From Mesorhizobium opportunistum WSM2075 (lineage in GTDB: Bacteria > Pseudomonadota > Alphaproteobacteria > Rhizobiales > Rhizobiaceae): a DNA stretch of 64,000 bases. Of the stretch, positions 1 through 8,563 are shown piece by piece (position 1 is the first letter of the stretch; every line of letters begins with the position of its first letter). The stretch lies in the NCBI RefSeq assembly GCF_000176035.2, contig NC_015675.1, positions 4,034,001 through 4,098,000 of the forward strand. The letters are read 5' to 3'. Position numbers and translations under genes: made by a program. The notes under the pieces were generated by a model that saw only the letters and a program-made list of their open reading frames with translations, was not told the DNA's origin and searched no databases.

Positions 1-2
1 CA

Positions 3-641
3 TTGGCGACGATGCGCGAAAAAATCCGCGAGGAACTGCCGTCGCTGTTCAACCTGTTCCGGGCCGACGCCTATCTCCTGAAGAAGATCGTCGCCTCGGC
101 CGGCTCGCTGCTCGACGAGGTGCGGGCCGATCCCGACCATCCGATGCGCGCAGAATTCGACCGTTTCGCCCAAGGCTTCATCGAAAAACTCAGAACATCG
201 AAGCAATACGCCAAACGCGCCGAGCAGATGAAGCGGGATTTCCTGGCCCGGCCGGAGGTCAAGGGATTGGCCGGCGACATGTGGGCAAGCCTCAGCCTGT
301 TCATCGAGCAGGACGCCAAGGCGCCGAATTCGATGATCCGCGCGCATCTCGCCAACATGTTCGTCGAGGTCGGGCGCCATCTCGCCGGCGACGCGCAGAT
401 CCGGGCCGACATGAACCAGGGGTTCGTCGTGGCGCTCGCCTCCTTCGTCGAGAGCCAGAAGAGCGGCGTGTCGAAATTCATCGCCGATCAGGTCAAGCGC
501 TGGGACCTTGCCCAACTGACGCGGCTGATCGAGATGAACATCGGCAGGGACCTGCAATACATCCGCTTCAACGGCATGATCATCGGCGGGCTGGCGGGTA
601 TCGCGCTCTACACGATCGAGCTGCTGCTCCCGGTCAATTGA
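3..641 (+). CDS. DUF445 family membrane protein, C-terminal part
   Basis: The reading frame is already open at the left edge, so the true start lies upstream and only about the last 210 residues are present. The charged, helical sequence ends in a short hydrophobic segment (about residues 190-207, GMIIGGLAGIALYTIELLL). This matches the C-terminal end of DUF445 (YjiN-like) proteins, which have transmembrane segments at both ends of a long helical region. The function of the family is not established. The stop TGA is at 639-641, and the phasin gene follows about 100 bp downstream on the same strand. Confidence 0.75.
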   Translation: MATMREKIREELPSLFNLFRADAYLLKKIVASAGSLLDEVRADPDHPMRAEFDRFAQGFIEKLRTSKQYAKRAEQMKRDFLARPEVKGLAGDMWASLSLFIEQDAKAPNSMIRAHLANMFVEVGRHLAGDAQIRADMNQGFVVALASFVESQKSGVSKFIADQVKRWDLAQLTRLIEMNIGRDLQYIRFNGMIIGGLAGIALYTIELLLPVN

Positions 642-742
642 TGCGCATCGGCCCCATGCCCGTGTTCGAAATGGACACGCGGCAGCCGAGTGCTATGCTC
701 CCAACGAGGCACCCGCATCCGCGGCGCAGGGGAGAAGACATC

Positions 743-1171
743 ATGGCCAAACAACCGGAATCCGATTCCTTCATGGACATGTTCGGCAGGTTCGGCCGCG
801 ACCTGAAGGTGCCCAATGTCGATGTCGAGGCGATCCTTGCCCATCATCGCAAGAACCTCGAAGCCTTGGAGAAATCGGCGCGAGCCGGCGCCGCGGGCGC
901 GACCTCGCTGTTGTCGAGGCAACGCGAGATGCTGCAGGACACGCTGCGTGACGTTGCCGACATGGCGCAGGGCTACCGGGCGCCGGGCAATCCGCAGGAA
1001 ATCATGGCCAAGCAGACGGAGTTCGCCAAGAAATCCTTCGAGGCCGCGCTGAAAAATGCTGGGGAAGTGGCTGAATTGGCCCGGAAATGCGGCACCGAAT
1101 CGATCGATATCCTGCGCGCGCGCATCAAGGAGGCGATGGAGGAAATCCGCGCCGGTTATGGGCAGAAATAG
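743..1171 (+). CDS. Phasin family protein
   Basis: A 142-residue protein that is almost entirely amphipathic helix with no signal peptide. A DMFGRFGRDLKVPNVDVE-type N-terminus is followed by the phasin-like segment around residues 85-135 (QTEFAKKSFEAALKNAGEVAEL). Phasins coat polyhydroxyalkanoate granules and set granule size in the cytoplasm. The ATG at 743 is chosen because GGGGAGAAG lies at normal spacing and the family similarity begins there, although the frame stays open upstream to about 281. A MaoC-type hydratase lies 260 bp downstream on the same strand, which fits a PHA/acyl-CoA context. Confidence 0.85.
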   Translation: MAKQPESDSFMDMFGRFGRDLKVPNVDVEAILAHHRKNLEALEKSARAGAAGATSLLSRQREMLQDTLRDVADMAQGYRAPGNPQEIMAKQTEFAKKSFEAALKNAGEVAELARKCGTESIDILRARIKEAMEEIRAGYGQK

Positions 1172-1430
1172 GCTCCCGAGGCCTGTCGCTCCGCCTTCAT
1201 CCGGGCACACCGGCTCGCAGTTCCGCAACCTTGCGCGTAGTTGCATCCACGCCATGGAATAAGCACCAGCAGGGCCGGGAGGCCCGAAAATCCGGATTCG
1301 ACCCTGCCATTGAATCGCAAGGCATGGCACGATTCCGCTGGAATTCGGCGGAACGGATTCATGCAGGGCGAATTGACAGAGGCCGTCAGTTCGTGGTCCG
1401 GAGGCGCTGAAAGCGATCGGGAAAGCAGGA
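1172..1430 (+). other. Intergenic region, no gene seen
   Basis: A 259-bp gap between the phasin and MaoC genes. It holds one short inverted repeat (TTCCGC at 1333-1338 against GCGGAA at 1348-1353). It has no T-run, so a terminator is not supported, and no open frame of convincing composition was found. Confidence 0.5.
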
Positions 1431-1928
1431 ATGACAGAAATACGGCCTAAAACGCCGCCGACCTACGAGCAGTTGAGGATGATGTCCGGGCAGGAACTCG
1501 GCGTCTCGGAATGGACCACTGTCGACCAGGACCGTATCGACCAGTTCGCCGAATGCACCGGCGACCATCAATGGATCCACGTCGATCCGGAACGGGCGCG
1601 GCGGCAAAGCCCATTTCGCACCACGATCGCGCATGGCTACCTGACGCTGTCGATCATCGGCGCGCTGGCGCTCGGCATGGGCATCGTGCCGGAGAATACG
1701 CAGGCTGCGTTCAACTACGGCTTCGACAAGGTGCGCTTCCTGGCGCCGGTCAAGGTCGGCGCGCGCATCAGGCTGCGTACGGTGCTGCTGTCCATGGAAG
1801 ACAGGGGGCCCGGCCAGTATCTGATGAAGGCCGCCAACACGGTCGAGATCGAAGGCGAGGAGAAGCCGGCGCTGACGGCTGAAACATTGGTCTTGCTCTA
1901 CGAGCGCCGCAAACGGGCAGGGGCCTGA
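1431..1928 (+). CDS. MaoC family dehydratase (R-hydratase/NodN-like)
   Basis: A 165-residue single hot-dog domain protein. The hydratase signature FAECTGDHQWIHVD spans residues 39-52 with the catalytic Asp45/His50 pair, followed by the conserved FRTTIAHGYLTLS segment. Such enzymes hydrate (R)-enoyl-CoA thioesters. PhaJ members feed (R)-3-hydroxyacyl-CoA into polyhydroxyalkanoate, and the nodulation protein NodN belongs to the same family. The phasin gene just upstream favours an acyl-CoA/PHA role, but the substrate cannot be read from the sequence. GGAAAGCAGG lies just before the ATG. Confidence 0.88.
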   Translation: MTEIRPKTPPTYEQLRMMSGQELGVSEWTTVDQDRIDQFAECTGDHQWIHVDPERARRQSPFRTTIAHGYLTLSIIGALALGMGIVPENTQAAFNYGFDKVRFLAPVKVGARIRLRTVLLSMEDRGPGQYLMKAANTVEIEGEEKPALTAETLVLLYERRKRAGA

Positions 1929-1978
1929 TATCCATATTCAGGTGAGGCCGGCCTGCAAACGCTGGCCTCCTGCGCTTC

Positions 1979-2045
1979 TCCGTTCTACTGCGTCACAGTA
2001 GAACTGTGGTCACGTACTTCAGTACGCTCCGCTCCGGCTCCCGGA
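1979..2045. repeat. Palindromic intergenic sequence between convergent genes
   Basis: The gap between the MaoC gene and the convergent MFS gene holds two hairpin-forming palindromes in a row. CTACTG/CAGTAG has a 5-nt loop (about 1985-2001), and CGTACTTCAGTACG follows at about 2014-2027. There is no T-run. The composition resembles dispersed rhizobial intergenic repeats, but only one copy is evident in this window. Confidence 0.35.
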
Positions 2046-2053
2046 AACCACCA

Positions 2054-3508
2054 CTATTGTGAGGCCAACGTGCTAGGTATCCGGCTGGCAAAACGGGCCG
2101 AAAGAACTGCCAGGACCAGCGCAGCTAGCACCATGCCGGTTGCCGCTCCGAAAGTGGTCTGCATTCCCTGCGCGGCCGCGGCCGGCGATAGGATCGCCGT
2201 GTCCGCAGCGCCTTGCCCCGACGCGACCGCGAATATCGCTCCCATCAAGGATGCGCCTGTGATCAGGCCGAGGTTGCGCGACAGGTTGAGCAGGCCTGAT
2301 ATGACCCCGCGTTCGCCGGCGTCGACACCGCTCATGACGGCTGCATTGTTGGAGGTCTGGAACAGGGCGTAGCCGAAGCAGGTGACGGTGATGGGAACGA
2401 CATAGCTGGCAATGCCGAGCTTTGTCATCGCGAGCGACAGCAGTAAGGTGCCCATGGCGAGGCCGAGCAGGCCGGCGACCATCATCCTGTGGGCTCCGAA
2501 ACGATCGGCAAGTCGTCCGGCCAGCAGCGCCGACAGGGCCGAGACCAGCGGCCCGGTGGAAAGCACCAGACCAACCATCGCGGCATCCAGCTCCAGTCCG
2601 CGCGACAGGTAGAATGGCGCTACCACCAGGGTCGCCATCATCACCGTGGCGACGATCAGGCTCATGACCAGGCTGGCGCTGAGCTGGAGGTCGCGGAAGC
2701 TGGCGAGTTGGACCAGCGGTGTTTTCACTCTCGCCTGCGCAATGGCAAACAGGATGACGCCGATGCCGGCGGCAGCCAGCAGGCCGATGTTGAGCGCGCC
2801 GAAACTACCCCGGCCAAGCGTCATCGCCATCGCATAGGCGCCCAGGGTCAGGGCGAGCAGCGCCGTGCCTGTCGCGTCGAACTTGCCTCGGGCGGCATGC
2901 GTTCCATTGCTGCGAGCGGGCAGGGCACGCCAGGCGAGCGCAAAGGTCAGGAGGCCCAGCGGGACATTGACCAGGAAGATCGCCCGCCAGCCGAGGCCGG
3001 CGATCAGCAAGCCGCCGAGCGAAGGGCCGAGTGTCGTGCCGATCGCGGACATAGCGCCGAGCAGGCCCATGGCGCTGCCAGTCCGGTCCTTGCTCACCGT
3101 TTCGGCGACAAAGGCCAGCGTCAGCGCCATCATCAGCGCAGCCCCCAGTCCTTGCACGGCCCGCGCGGCAATCAGCAGCCACAGTGTCGGCGCCAGGCCG
3201 CAGAGTACGGACGCCGCTGTGAACAGCGCGATGCCGCCAAGCAGCAACGGCCGGCGCCCGACCATGTCGGCCAGCCGCCCGGCGCTGACGATCAGCGTGG
3301 TGATGGCAAGGAGATAGGCCAGGACCACCCATTGCACGGCCTGGAACGAGGCCCCGAACGTCTGCATCAGCGAGGGCAGCCCGACGCTGGCAATGCTGGT
3401 TCCGAGTGACGACAAAAGCGTGGCGAGCGACAGGCTGGCCAGCGCCCAGCCGGCGGATTCTTTCTGTTGCGGCGCTGATATCAGCCCATTTTGCTCGGCG
3501 ACTGCCAT
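2054..3508 (-). CDS. MFS transporter, EmrB/QacA (DHA2)-type drug exporter
   Basis: A 484-residue polytopic membrane protein. The MFS motif A-like GRLADMVGRRPLLLGG lies near residue 85, followed by the RAVQGLGAALMMALTLAFV segment and a motif C-like stretch (GTTLGPSLGGLL). About 14 hydrophobic segments suit the DHA2 class, which exports drugs or metabolites by proton antiport. The ATG at 3508 has AAAGGAGATCGTC directly upstream. The in-frame extension to 3646 would run into the divergent regulator and lacks a ribosome site. The gene is divergent from a LysR-type regulator, the usual arrangement for a locally controlled exporter. The substrate is unknown. Confidence 0.88.
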   Translation of the reverse strand: MAVAEQNGLISAPQQKESAGWALASLSLATLLSSLGTSIASVGLPSLMQTFGASFQAVQWVVLAYLLAITTLIVSAGRLADMVGRRPLLLGGIALFTAASVLCGLAPTLWLLIAARAVQGLGAALMMALTLAFVAETVSKDRTGSAMGLLGAMSAIGTTLGPSLGGLLIAGLGWRAIFLVNVPLGLLTFALAWRALPARSNGTHAARGKFDATGTALLALTLGAYAMAMTLGRGSFGALNIGLLAAAGIGVILFAIAQARVKTPLVQLASFRDLQLSASLVMSLIVATVMMATLVVAPFYLSRGLELDAAMVGLVLSTGPLVSALSALLAGRLADRFGAHRMMVAGLLGLAMGTLLLSLAMTKLGIASYVVPITVTCFGYALFQTSNNAAVMSGVDAGERGVISGLLNLSRNLGLITGASLMGAIFAVASGQGAADTAILSPAAAAQGMQTTFGAATGMVLAALVLAVLSARFASRIPSTLASQ

Positions 3509-3566
3509 GACGATCTCCTTTTGTCGGCTCCGGCACCGGAGCTGTCGGAGATGTAGCCCTGTGGCT

Positions 3567-3624
3567 GATATGGCGGAAGGCGCAGCATTTGCATGATATT
3601 CGTGCACCAAACGCCATATCATGC
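3567..3624. promoter_or_regulatory. Nested inverted repeats, candidate LysR operator
   Basis: In the 128-bp divergent gap, GATATGGCG (3567-3575) is the exact reverse complement of CGCCATATC (3612-3620). GCATGATAT (3591-3599) is the exact reverse complement of ATATCATGC (3616-3624). The two right-hand arms overlap. Nine-base perfect dyads between a LysR gene and its divergent target are what LysR tetramers usually bind. Assigning them to this regulator is inference. Confidence 0.6.
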
Positions 3625-3636
3625 TATGATCGGCCG

Positions 3637-4527
3637 ATGACGTCACCCGATCTCAATCTGCTCTTTGCGCTAGACGTTCTGCTCGCGGAAGGCAGCGTGG
3701 CACGCGCCGCGCGCCGTTTGCGTCTCAGCCCTTCGGCCATGAGCCGGACACTGGCACGGCTGCGCGAGGCAACAGGCGATCCCCTGCTGGTTCGCGCCGG
3801 GCGCGGCCTGGTGGCGACACCGCGCGCGGAAGAATTGCGGCGGCAGGTCGGCCCTGTCGTCCAGGACGCCGAGGCGCTGCTGCGGCCTGCCGAGTTGCTT
3901 GATCTCTCAAGCCTGGACAACGTCTACACATTGCGCACCAACGAAGGCTTCGTCGAGGAATTCGGGCCTCGTCTCGTCGCCCGCATCGAGGCCGATGCGC
4001 CAGGGGTGCGGCTGCGTTTCGCGCCGAAGTCCGACAAGGATGCGATGTCGCTGCGTGAAGCGGCGGTCGACTTGGAAATCGGCGTCGCCGGTGAAACCGG
4101 TCCCGAAGTGCGTATCCAGGCGCTGTTTCGCGACCGCTTCATCGGTGTTGTTCGAGCCGGCCATCCCTTTGGCGAAGGCCCGGTGACGCCCGAGCGCTAT
4201 GCGGCCGGCCGGCACATCAGCGTCTCGCGGCGTGGCCGCGAGAGAGGGCCGATCGACGAGGCCCTGAGCGCGCTTGGTTTGCAGCGGACGGTCCTATGCA
4301 TGGTGTCGGGTTTCTCGGCCGCGCTCGCCATGGCGCGTGGCTCGGACCTGATCGCCAGCGTGCCCGAGCGGCATACGGTTGGCGCGCGCGCCGGCATGCA
4401 TAGTTTTCCGCTGCCGGTCGCCACCGTGGAGGTCACCATCTCGATGCTCTGGCATCCGCGCCTCGATGCCGACCCGGCGCAACGCTGGTTGCGCGACTGC
4501 GTGCGGGAGGTTTGCGTGAGCCGCTGA
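3637..4527 (+). CDS. LysR family transcriptional regulator
   Basis: A 296-residue protein with an N-terminal winged helix-turn-helix (residues 5-65; GSVARAARRLRLSPSAMSRTL is the recognition region) and a C-terminal periplasmic-binding-protein-like effector domain. The start at 3637 places DLNLLFALDVLL at the expected N-terminus; the upstream in-frame ATG at 3589 would add 16 unsupported residues overlapping the operator region. The gene is divergent from the MFS exporter, which it probably controls together with itself. It ends 2 bp before the stop of the convergent MocR gene. The inducer is unknown. Confidence 0.9.
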   Translation: MTSPDLNLLFALDVLLAEGSVARAARRLRLSPSAMSRTLARLREATGDPLLVRAGRGLVATPRAEELRRQVGPVVQDAEALLRPAELLDLSSLDNVYTLRTNEGFVEEFGPRLVARIEADAPGVRLRFAPKSDKDAMSLREAAVDLEIGVAGETGPEVRIQALFRDRFIGVVRAGHPFGEGPVTPERYAAGRHISVSRRGRERGPIDEALSALGLQRTVLCMVSGFSAALAMARGSDLIASVPERHTVGARAGMHSFPLPVATVEVTISMLWHPRLDADPAQRWLRDCVREVCVSR

Positions 4528-4529
4528 GA

Positions 4530-5984
4530 TCAGCGCGCCATCGCCGCCTCGATCACCTTGAAAATCCGCTTGTCTTCGCACTGGGCGACATTGAAGCGGA
4601 GGAAACGGCTGGCGGTCTGGGACAGGCTGAACGCATTGCCTGGCGCCAGCACGACATTATCCGAAAGGGCACGGCGTGCGACTTCGGCCGCGTCCACGCC
4701 ATCGGGCAGGCTGCACCACAGGAACAGCCCGGCCGGCTGGTCGATCCAGGGCGTGATGCCGACCGCCTTCAGGCGGGTGGTGGTCTCGCTCATGGCGCGC
4801 GCAAGCCTGGCGCGCAGCAAGTCCATGTGCTTGCGGTAGCTGCCGTCCTTCAGCAGCGTCAGCACCAGTTCGGCCGCCAGCCGTCCGCCGCCGAAGGTCG
4901 TGGCGATCTTGAGGTCGGTCAGGCCCTCGATCCAGTCGCGGGGCGCGGCGATGAAGCCGCAGCGGACCGAGGCCGACAGCGTCTTGGAGAAGCTGCCGAT
5001 CTGGACAACGCGGCTGAGACCATCGAAGGCCGCCAGCCTAGGGGCGGGGGCATGTTCGAAATCGGCGAAGATATCGTCCTCGACAATGGTCAGGTCCGAT
5101 TGGTCGGCGAGTTTCAGCAGCCGGTGCGCCGTGACCGGCGACAGGATCGCGCCCGTCGGGTTGTGGATGGCGGAATTGGTGATGTAGAGCCGCGGCCGGT
5201 GCTCGGCGAGCGCCTGCGCGAACAGCTCGATATCCGGCCCCGACGGCGTGTAGGGGACGCTGACCACCTTGGCGCGGTGGGCGCGCAGCAAAGCGTGGAA
5301 ATTGAAATAGCAGGGATCGTCGACCAGCACCGTATCGCCGGGCTCGATCAGGAACCGGCACAACAGGTCGATGGCCTGCGTACCCGATTCCGTCAGCATG
5401 ATCTGTTCGGGCGAGACTTCGATGCCATGCCCGGCCATGCGCCGCGCCAGCAATTGCCGCAAGGGCGGCAGGCCAAGCGGCGTGCCGTAATCGGCCAGCG
5501 CGACATCATCGGCACGCGCCACCGTGCGCAGTGCGCGACGCAAGGCGGACTGGGGCATCCATGAGGCCGGCAGCCAGCCGCAGCCGGGTTTCAGGATCTC
5601 GTCGCCGGCTTCCAGCGACTGGCGCGAGACCCAGAGCGGATCGACGACGCGATCGAGCCGGGGGCCGATCTCGGCCAGCGATAGCGGCGCCAGCGAGCCG
5701 GCGGCATAAAAGCCCGAGCCCGGCCGGGAGCGGATCGCGCCTTCGGCTGCGAGCCGCTCATAGGCCTCGACCACGGTGGATTTCGACACCTGCATGGATT
5801 TGGCGAAGGCGCGGATCGAGGGCAGTCGCGCTCCCGGTGTCAGGCTGCGCGCGGCGATACGCTGGCGAATGGTCGCCATGACAGTCTCGACGAGGGTGGT
5901 CGCGACAGGGATGGTCGCGACAAGGGCGTGTGCACCGTCCGGTTCCAAAGCGGGTTCAGCCATCTGTACTGCTCGATCGTTCAT
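4530..5984 (-). CDS. MocR-type regulator (GntR HTH fused to PLP aminotransferase)
   Basis: A 484-residue two-domain protein. The GntR winged helix spans about residues 25-95 (RLPSIRAFAKSMQVSKSTVV), joined to a fold-type I aminotransferase domain. The PLP-binding lysine lies in IGSFSKTLSASVRCGF and the conserved NPTG in SAIHNPTGAIL. MocR proteins use the aminotransferase-like domain to sense PLP or amino-acid ligands and act on a divergent neighbour. An EamA exporter starts 73 bp away in the opposite direction. The ATG at 5984 is taken. An ATG at 5963 is a real alternative because a TACAAT -10-like box (5999-6004, complement) leaves a leader of only a few bases for the longer form. Confidence 0.9.
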   Translation of the reverse strand: MNDRAVQMAEPALEPDGAHALVATIPVATTLVETVMATIRQRIAARSLTPGARLPSIRAFAKSMQVSKSTVVEAYERLAAEGAIRSRPGSGFYAAGSLAPLSLAEIGPRLDRVVDPLWVSRQSLEAGDEILKPGCGWLPASWMPQSALRRALRTVARADDVALADYGTPLGLPPLRQLLARRMAGHGIEVSPEQIMLTESGTQAIDLLCRFLIEPGDTVLVDDPCYFNFHALLRAHRAKVVSVPYTPSGPDIELFAQALAEHRPRLYITNSAIHNPTGAILSPVTAHRLLKLADQSDLTIVEDDIFADFEHAPAPRLAAFDGLSRVVQIGSFSKTLSASVRCGFIAAPRDWIEGLTDLKIATTFGGGRLAAELVLTLLKDGSYRKHMDLLRARLARAMSETTTRLKAVGITPWIDQPAGLFLWCSLPDGVDAAEVARRALSDNVVLAPGNAFSLSQTASRFLRFNVAQCEDKRIFKVIEAAMAR

Positions 5985-6057
5985 TACAGTTTCGTGAAAT
6001 TGTACCCCATTGTCTCTGGCTGCACCATGGGTGTCTGCCCGATAGAGGGCGAAAGAC

Positions 6058-6933
6058 ATGGAGCCTGGAATGGACAAGATCGCGAGCGGCTGGCTGAACG
6101 GATTTATCGGCGTGCTGATCTTCTCAGGCTCGCTGCCGGCGACGCGCGTGGCAGTGGTGGATCTCGATCCGACATTCCTGACATCGGCCCGAGCGGCGAT
6201 TGCCGGTCTGCTTGGCCTGGCCATGCTGCTCCTGTTTCGGCAAAAGCGCCCGGAGCGCGGGGATTTGCTGTCGCTGGTGATCGTCGCACTCGGCGTGGTG
6301 GTCGGTTTTCCGCTGCTGACCGCGCTGGCGCTGAAGCACGTCACCTCCGCCCACTCGATCATCTTCGTCGGCCTGCTGCCGCTGGCGACCGCGATCTTCG
6401 GCGTGCTGCGCGGAGGTGAGCGTCCACAACCGGCGTTCTGGCTGTTTTCCTGCGTGGGCAGCGCGCTGGTCGCGGGCTTTGCGCTGATGCAGGGCGTGAC
6501 GGCCTCGCCGGTGGGCGACGGTTTGATGCTCGCCGCCATCGTCGTCTGCGGCCTGGGCTATGCCGAGGGCGCCGCGCTGTCGCGCAGGCTCGGTGGCTGG
6601 CAGGTGATCTGCTGGGCGCTGACGCTGTCGCTGCCGATCATGCTGGTGCTGACTTTGGCGACCCTGCCGCCGTCGTTTGCCGCCATCGGCTCCCACGCCT
6701 GGATCGGGCTCGCCTATGTCTCGCTGTTCAGCATGCTGATCGGCTTCGTCTTCTGGTATCGCGGTCTGGCGCAAGGCGGCATCGCCGCGGTCGGGCAGTT
6801 GCAGTTGCTGCAGCCCTTCTTCGGCCTTGCGCTGGCGGCGACGCTGCTGCACGAACAGGTCAGCCCGCTAATGGTGGTTGTCACGCTCGGCGTGGTGGCC
6901 TGCGTGTTCGGGGCGAAGAAGTTTGCGCGGTAA
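6058..6933 (+). CDS. EamA/DMT family transporter
   Basis: A 291-residue membrane protein with about ten transmembrane segments in two EamA repeats. The first covers about residues 10-140 and the second 150-285; SLFSMLIGFVFWYRGLAQGG is typical of the second repeat. The family exports amino acids and other small metabolites. Divergence from a MocR regulator suggests induction by an amine or amino-acid ligand. The ATG at 6058 follows GAGGGCGAAAG; an ATG at 6070 is also possible. The end is close to the convergent alcohol dehydrogenase, with 14 bp between stops. Confidence 0.87.
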   Translation: MEPGMDKIASGWLNGFIGVLIFSGSLPATRVAVVDLDPTFLTSARAAIAGLLGLAMLLLFRQKRPERGDLLSLVIVALGVVVGFPLLTALALKHVTSAHSIIFVGLLPLATAIFGVLRGGERPQPAFWLFSCVGSALVAGFALMQGVTASPVGDGLMLAAIVVCGLGYAEGAALSRRLGGWQVICWALTLSLPIMLVLTLATLPPSFAAIGSHAWIGLAYVSLFSMLIGFVFWYRGLAQGGIAAVGQLQLLQPFFGLALAATLLHEQVSPLMVVVTLGVVACVFGAKKFAR

Positions 6934-6947
6934 TTCGAGAAGCGAAC

Positions 6948-7988
6948 TTAAAACTTCGTCACAACCCCGATTCCGATTCCCTCGAAGCCACCCATCGCCA
7001 TCAACGCGGCGGGCGCCTCGTCGAGGTTGATCTTCTTGCCGACCAGCAGTTCAGGCTTGAGCTTGCCGTGGCGGATCATCTCCATCATCGCCGGGTAGCG
7101 ATAGGCCTGCATGCCATGGCTGCCGAGGATTTCGAGCTCGAAGGCGATCACCTTGTCCATCGGTACCTGCGGGCGGGCATGATCGCCAAGCATCAGCCCG
7201 ACCTGCACGTGGCGACCGCGCCGGCGCAGATTGGCGATCGAGTTGAACGAGGTGGTCGGGTGGCCGAGTGCGTCCATCGACATATGCGCGCCGCCATTGG
7301 TGATCTGCTTGACCGTCTTGACCACGTTCGGCGTCGTGGACGCATTGATGGTGGCGACGGCACCGATCTTCCTGGCGAAATCCAGCTTCTCGTCGGTGAG
7401 GTCGATGGCGATTACATTGGCGCCCATCGAGCTGGCGATCATGATCGCCGACAGGCCGACGCCGCCGCAGCCATGCACCGCCACCCATTCGCCCGGCGTC
7501 ACCCGGCCCTGGTCGACGATGGCGCGGAACGAGGTGACGAAGCGGCAGCCGAGGCTGGCGGCGGTGGCGAATTCCATCTCGTCGGGCAGGCGCACGAGGT
7601 TGGTGTCGGCGTGCTCTATGGCGACATATTCGGCGAAGGAGCCCCAGGCGTTGAAGCCGGGCTGCGATTGATGTTCGCAGACCTGGTGATTGCCCGAATT
7701 GCATTCGAAACAATGGCCGCAGCCGACGGCGAACGGCACCGTGACGCGTTCCCCGGCCTTCCAGCGCGTCACATGCTTGCCCGCCGCGACGACGATGCCG
7801 GCCAGTTCGTGGCCGGGCACATGCGGCAGGCGGATGTCGGCGTCATGGCCCATCCAACCATGCCAGTCGCTGCGGCAGAGCCCGGTCGCCTCGACCTTGA
7901 TGACGACGCCATCGGCGGCCGGTTTCGGATCGGGAACGGTCTGGATCGTTGGCGCTTCGCCGAATTTCTCGAAGACGACGGCTTTCAT
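6948..7988 (-). CDS. Zinc-dependent alcohol dehydrogenase (MDR family)
   Basis: A 346-residue medium-chain dehydrogenase. Catalytic zinc ligands are Cys38, His60-Glu61 and Cys148. The structural zinc site is complete (Cys90, Cys93, Cys96, Cys104). The nucleotide-binding loop GCGGVG is at residues 173-178, and Asp196 after the second strand of the Rossmann fold suggests NAD rather than NADP. It oxidises an alcohol or reduces an aldehyde in the cytoplasm; the exact substrate is not readable. GGTGGAGTGACC precedes the ATG. No operon partner is evident, although the gene is on the same strand as the DUF4262-GST-FAH set upstream. Confidence 0.9.
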   Translation of the reverse strand: MKAVVFEKFGEAPTIQTVPDPKPAADGVVIKVEATGLCRSDWHGWMGHDADIRLPHVPGHELAGIVVAAGKHVTRWKAGERVTVPFAVGCGHCFECNSGNHQVCEHQSQPGFNAWGSFAEYVAIEHADTNLVRLPDEMEFATAASLGCRFVTSFRAIVDQGRVTPGEWVAVHGCGGVGLSAIMIASSMGANVIAIDLTDEKLDFARKIGAVATINASTTPNVVKTVKQITNGGAHMSMDALGHPTTSFNSIANLRRRGRHVQVGLMLGDHARPQVPMDKVIAFELEILGSHGMQAYRYPAMMEMIRHGKLKPELLVGKKINLDEAPAALMAMGGFEGIGIGVVTKF

Positions 7989-8041
7989 TGGTCACTCCAC
8001 CCTAAGACGGCATGCATTGCGGGAAACGATAGCCGATTCCT

Positions 8042-8075
8042 TGTCCGGTCAAGCGGAAATCGATTCCGCCGGACA
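8042..8075 (-). terminator. Hairpin downstream of the DUF4262 gene
   Basis: TGTCCGG (8042-8048) pairs with CCGGACA (8069-8075), and an inner CGGAA/TTCCG stem lies at 8054-8058/8064-8068 with a small bulge. It lies directly after the stop of the leftward FAH-GST-DUF4262 unit. It lacks a clear T-run, so terminator function is only suggested. Confidence 0.35.
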
Positions 8076-8077
8076 GG

Positions 8078-8563
8078 TCAGTCCATGTCCTTTGGCGAAG
8101 GCTCGGTATCGAGCAATGGCTGGCGCGCTCGGAACCAGTCGCTGGCGTCGACTTCCCATGGCCAGACCCCTTCGGTCGTGGGAAAGATCAGCTGCATGAC
8201 ACGAAAATCGAGCCCATCGTAGAACCAGATATCCCAGCCGAAATGCTCGCGATAATGCCCCACATGAACGGTGCCGAACTGGCAATCGAAGCCGTTGACG
8301 AAGCCGGACGCTCGCTGTCCTGGTTCGAAGATCTCGCCTGATCGGACTCGCCTGCAATATTCGTTGATGATGGATTGGGAGATTTCAGGCTTCAGGCCGA
8401 TGACGATCAACTCTGGAGCCTTGAAGTTGTGCTCTATGCCAACCGAGTAGCTGAACGGTGGGTTGTCGTCCTCCTCCAACACGTAGAGAATGTGGCAGCC
8501 ATATGCCTCGACATCGGCCAGCGCCTTGGATTCCGCGGGATCTTTGGCTTCCCTATTCGGCAT
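8078..8563 (-). CDS. DUF4262 domain-containing protein
   Basis: A 161-residue soluble protein. The N-terminal half has the DUF4262 pattern: CHILYVLEEDDNPPFSYSVG followed by an IEHNFKAPELIVIGLK stretch. The family has no firmly established function. The start ATG at 8563 lies inside the end of the GST-like gene (11-bp overlap), so translation is probably coupled to it. The longer frame to 8770 is the shadow of the GST gene. The coupling to a ring-cleavage pair is notable but may not mean functional linkage. Confidence 0.82.
   Translation of the reverse strand: MPNREAKDPAESKALADVEAYGCHILYVLEEDDNPPFSYSVGIEHNFKAPELIVIGLKPEISQSIINEYCRRVRSGEIFEPGQRASGFVNGFDCQFGTVHVGHYREHFGWDIWFYDGLDFRVMQLIFPTTEGVWPWEVDASDWFRARQPLLDTEPSPKDMD

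Noticed and set aside
1431..1928. MaoC gene as symbiotic nodN
   Set aside because: NodN shares the fold, but there is no nod box or other nod gene nearby and a phasin is the neighbour.
2489..3409. A 306-codon rightward frame in the MFS gene
   Set aside because: Gln/Arg/His-rich antisense of hydrophobic transporter codons.
4512..5564. A 350-codon rightward frame over the MocR gene
   Set aside because: Antisense shadow; the MocR frame shows the PLP lysine and helix-turn-helix.
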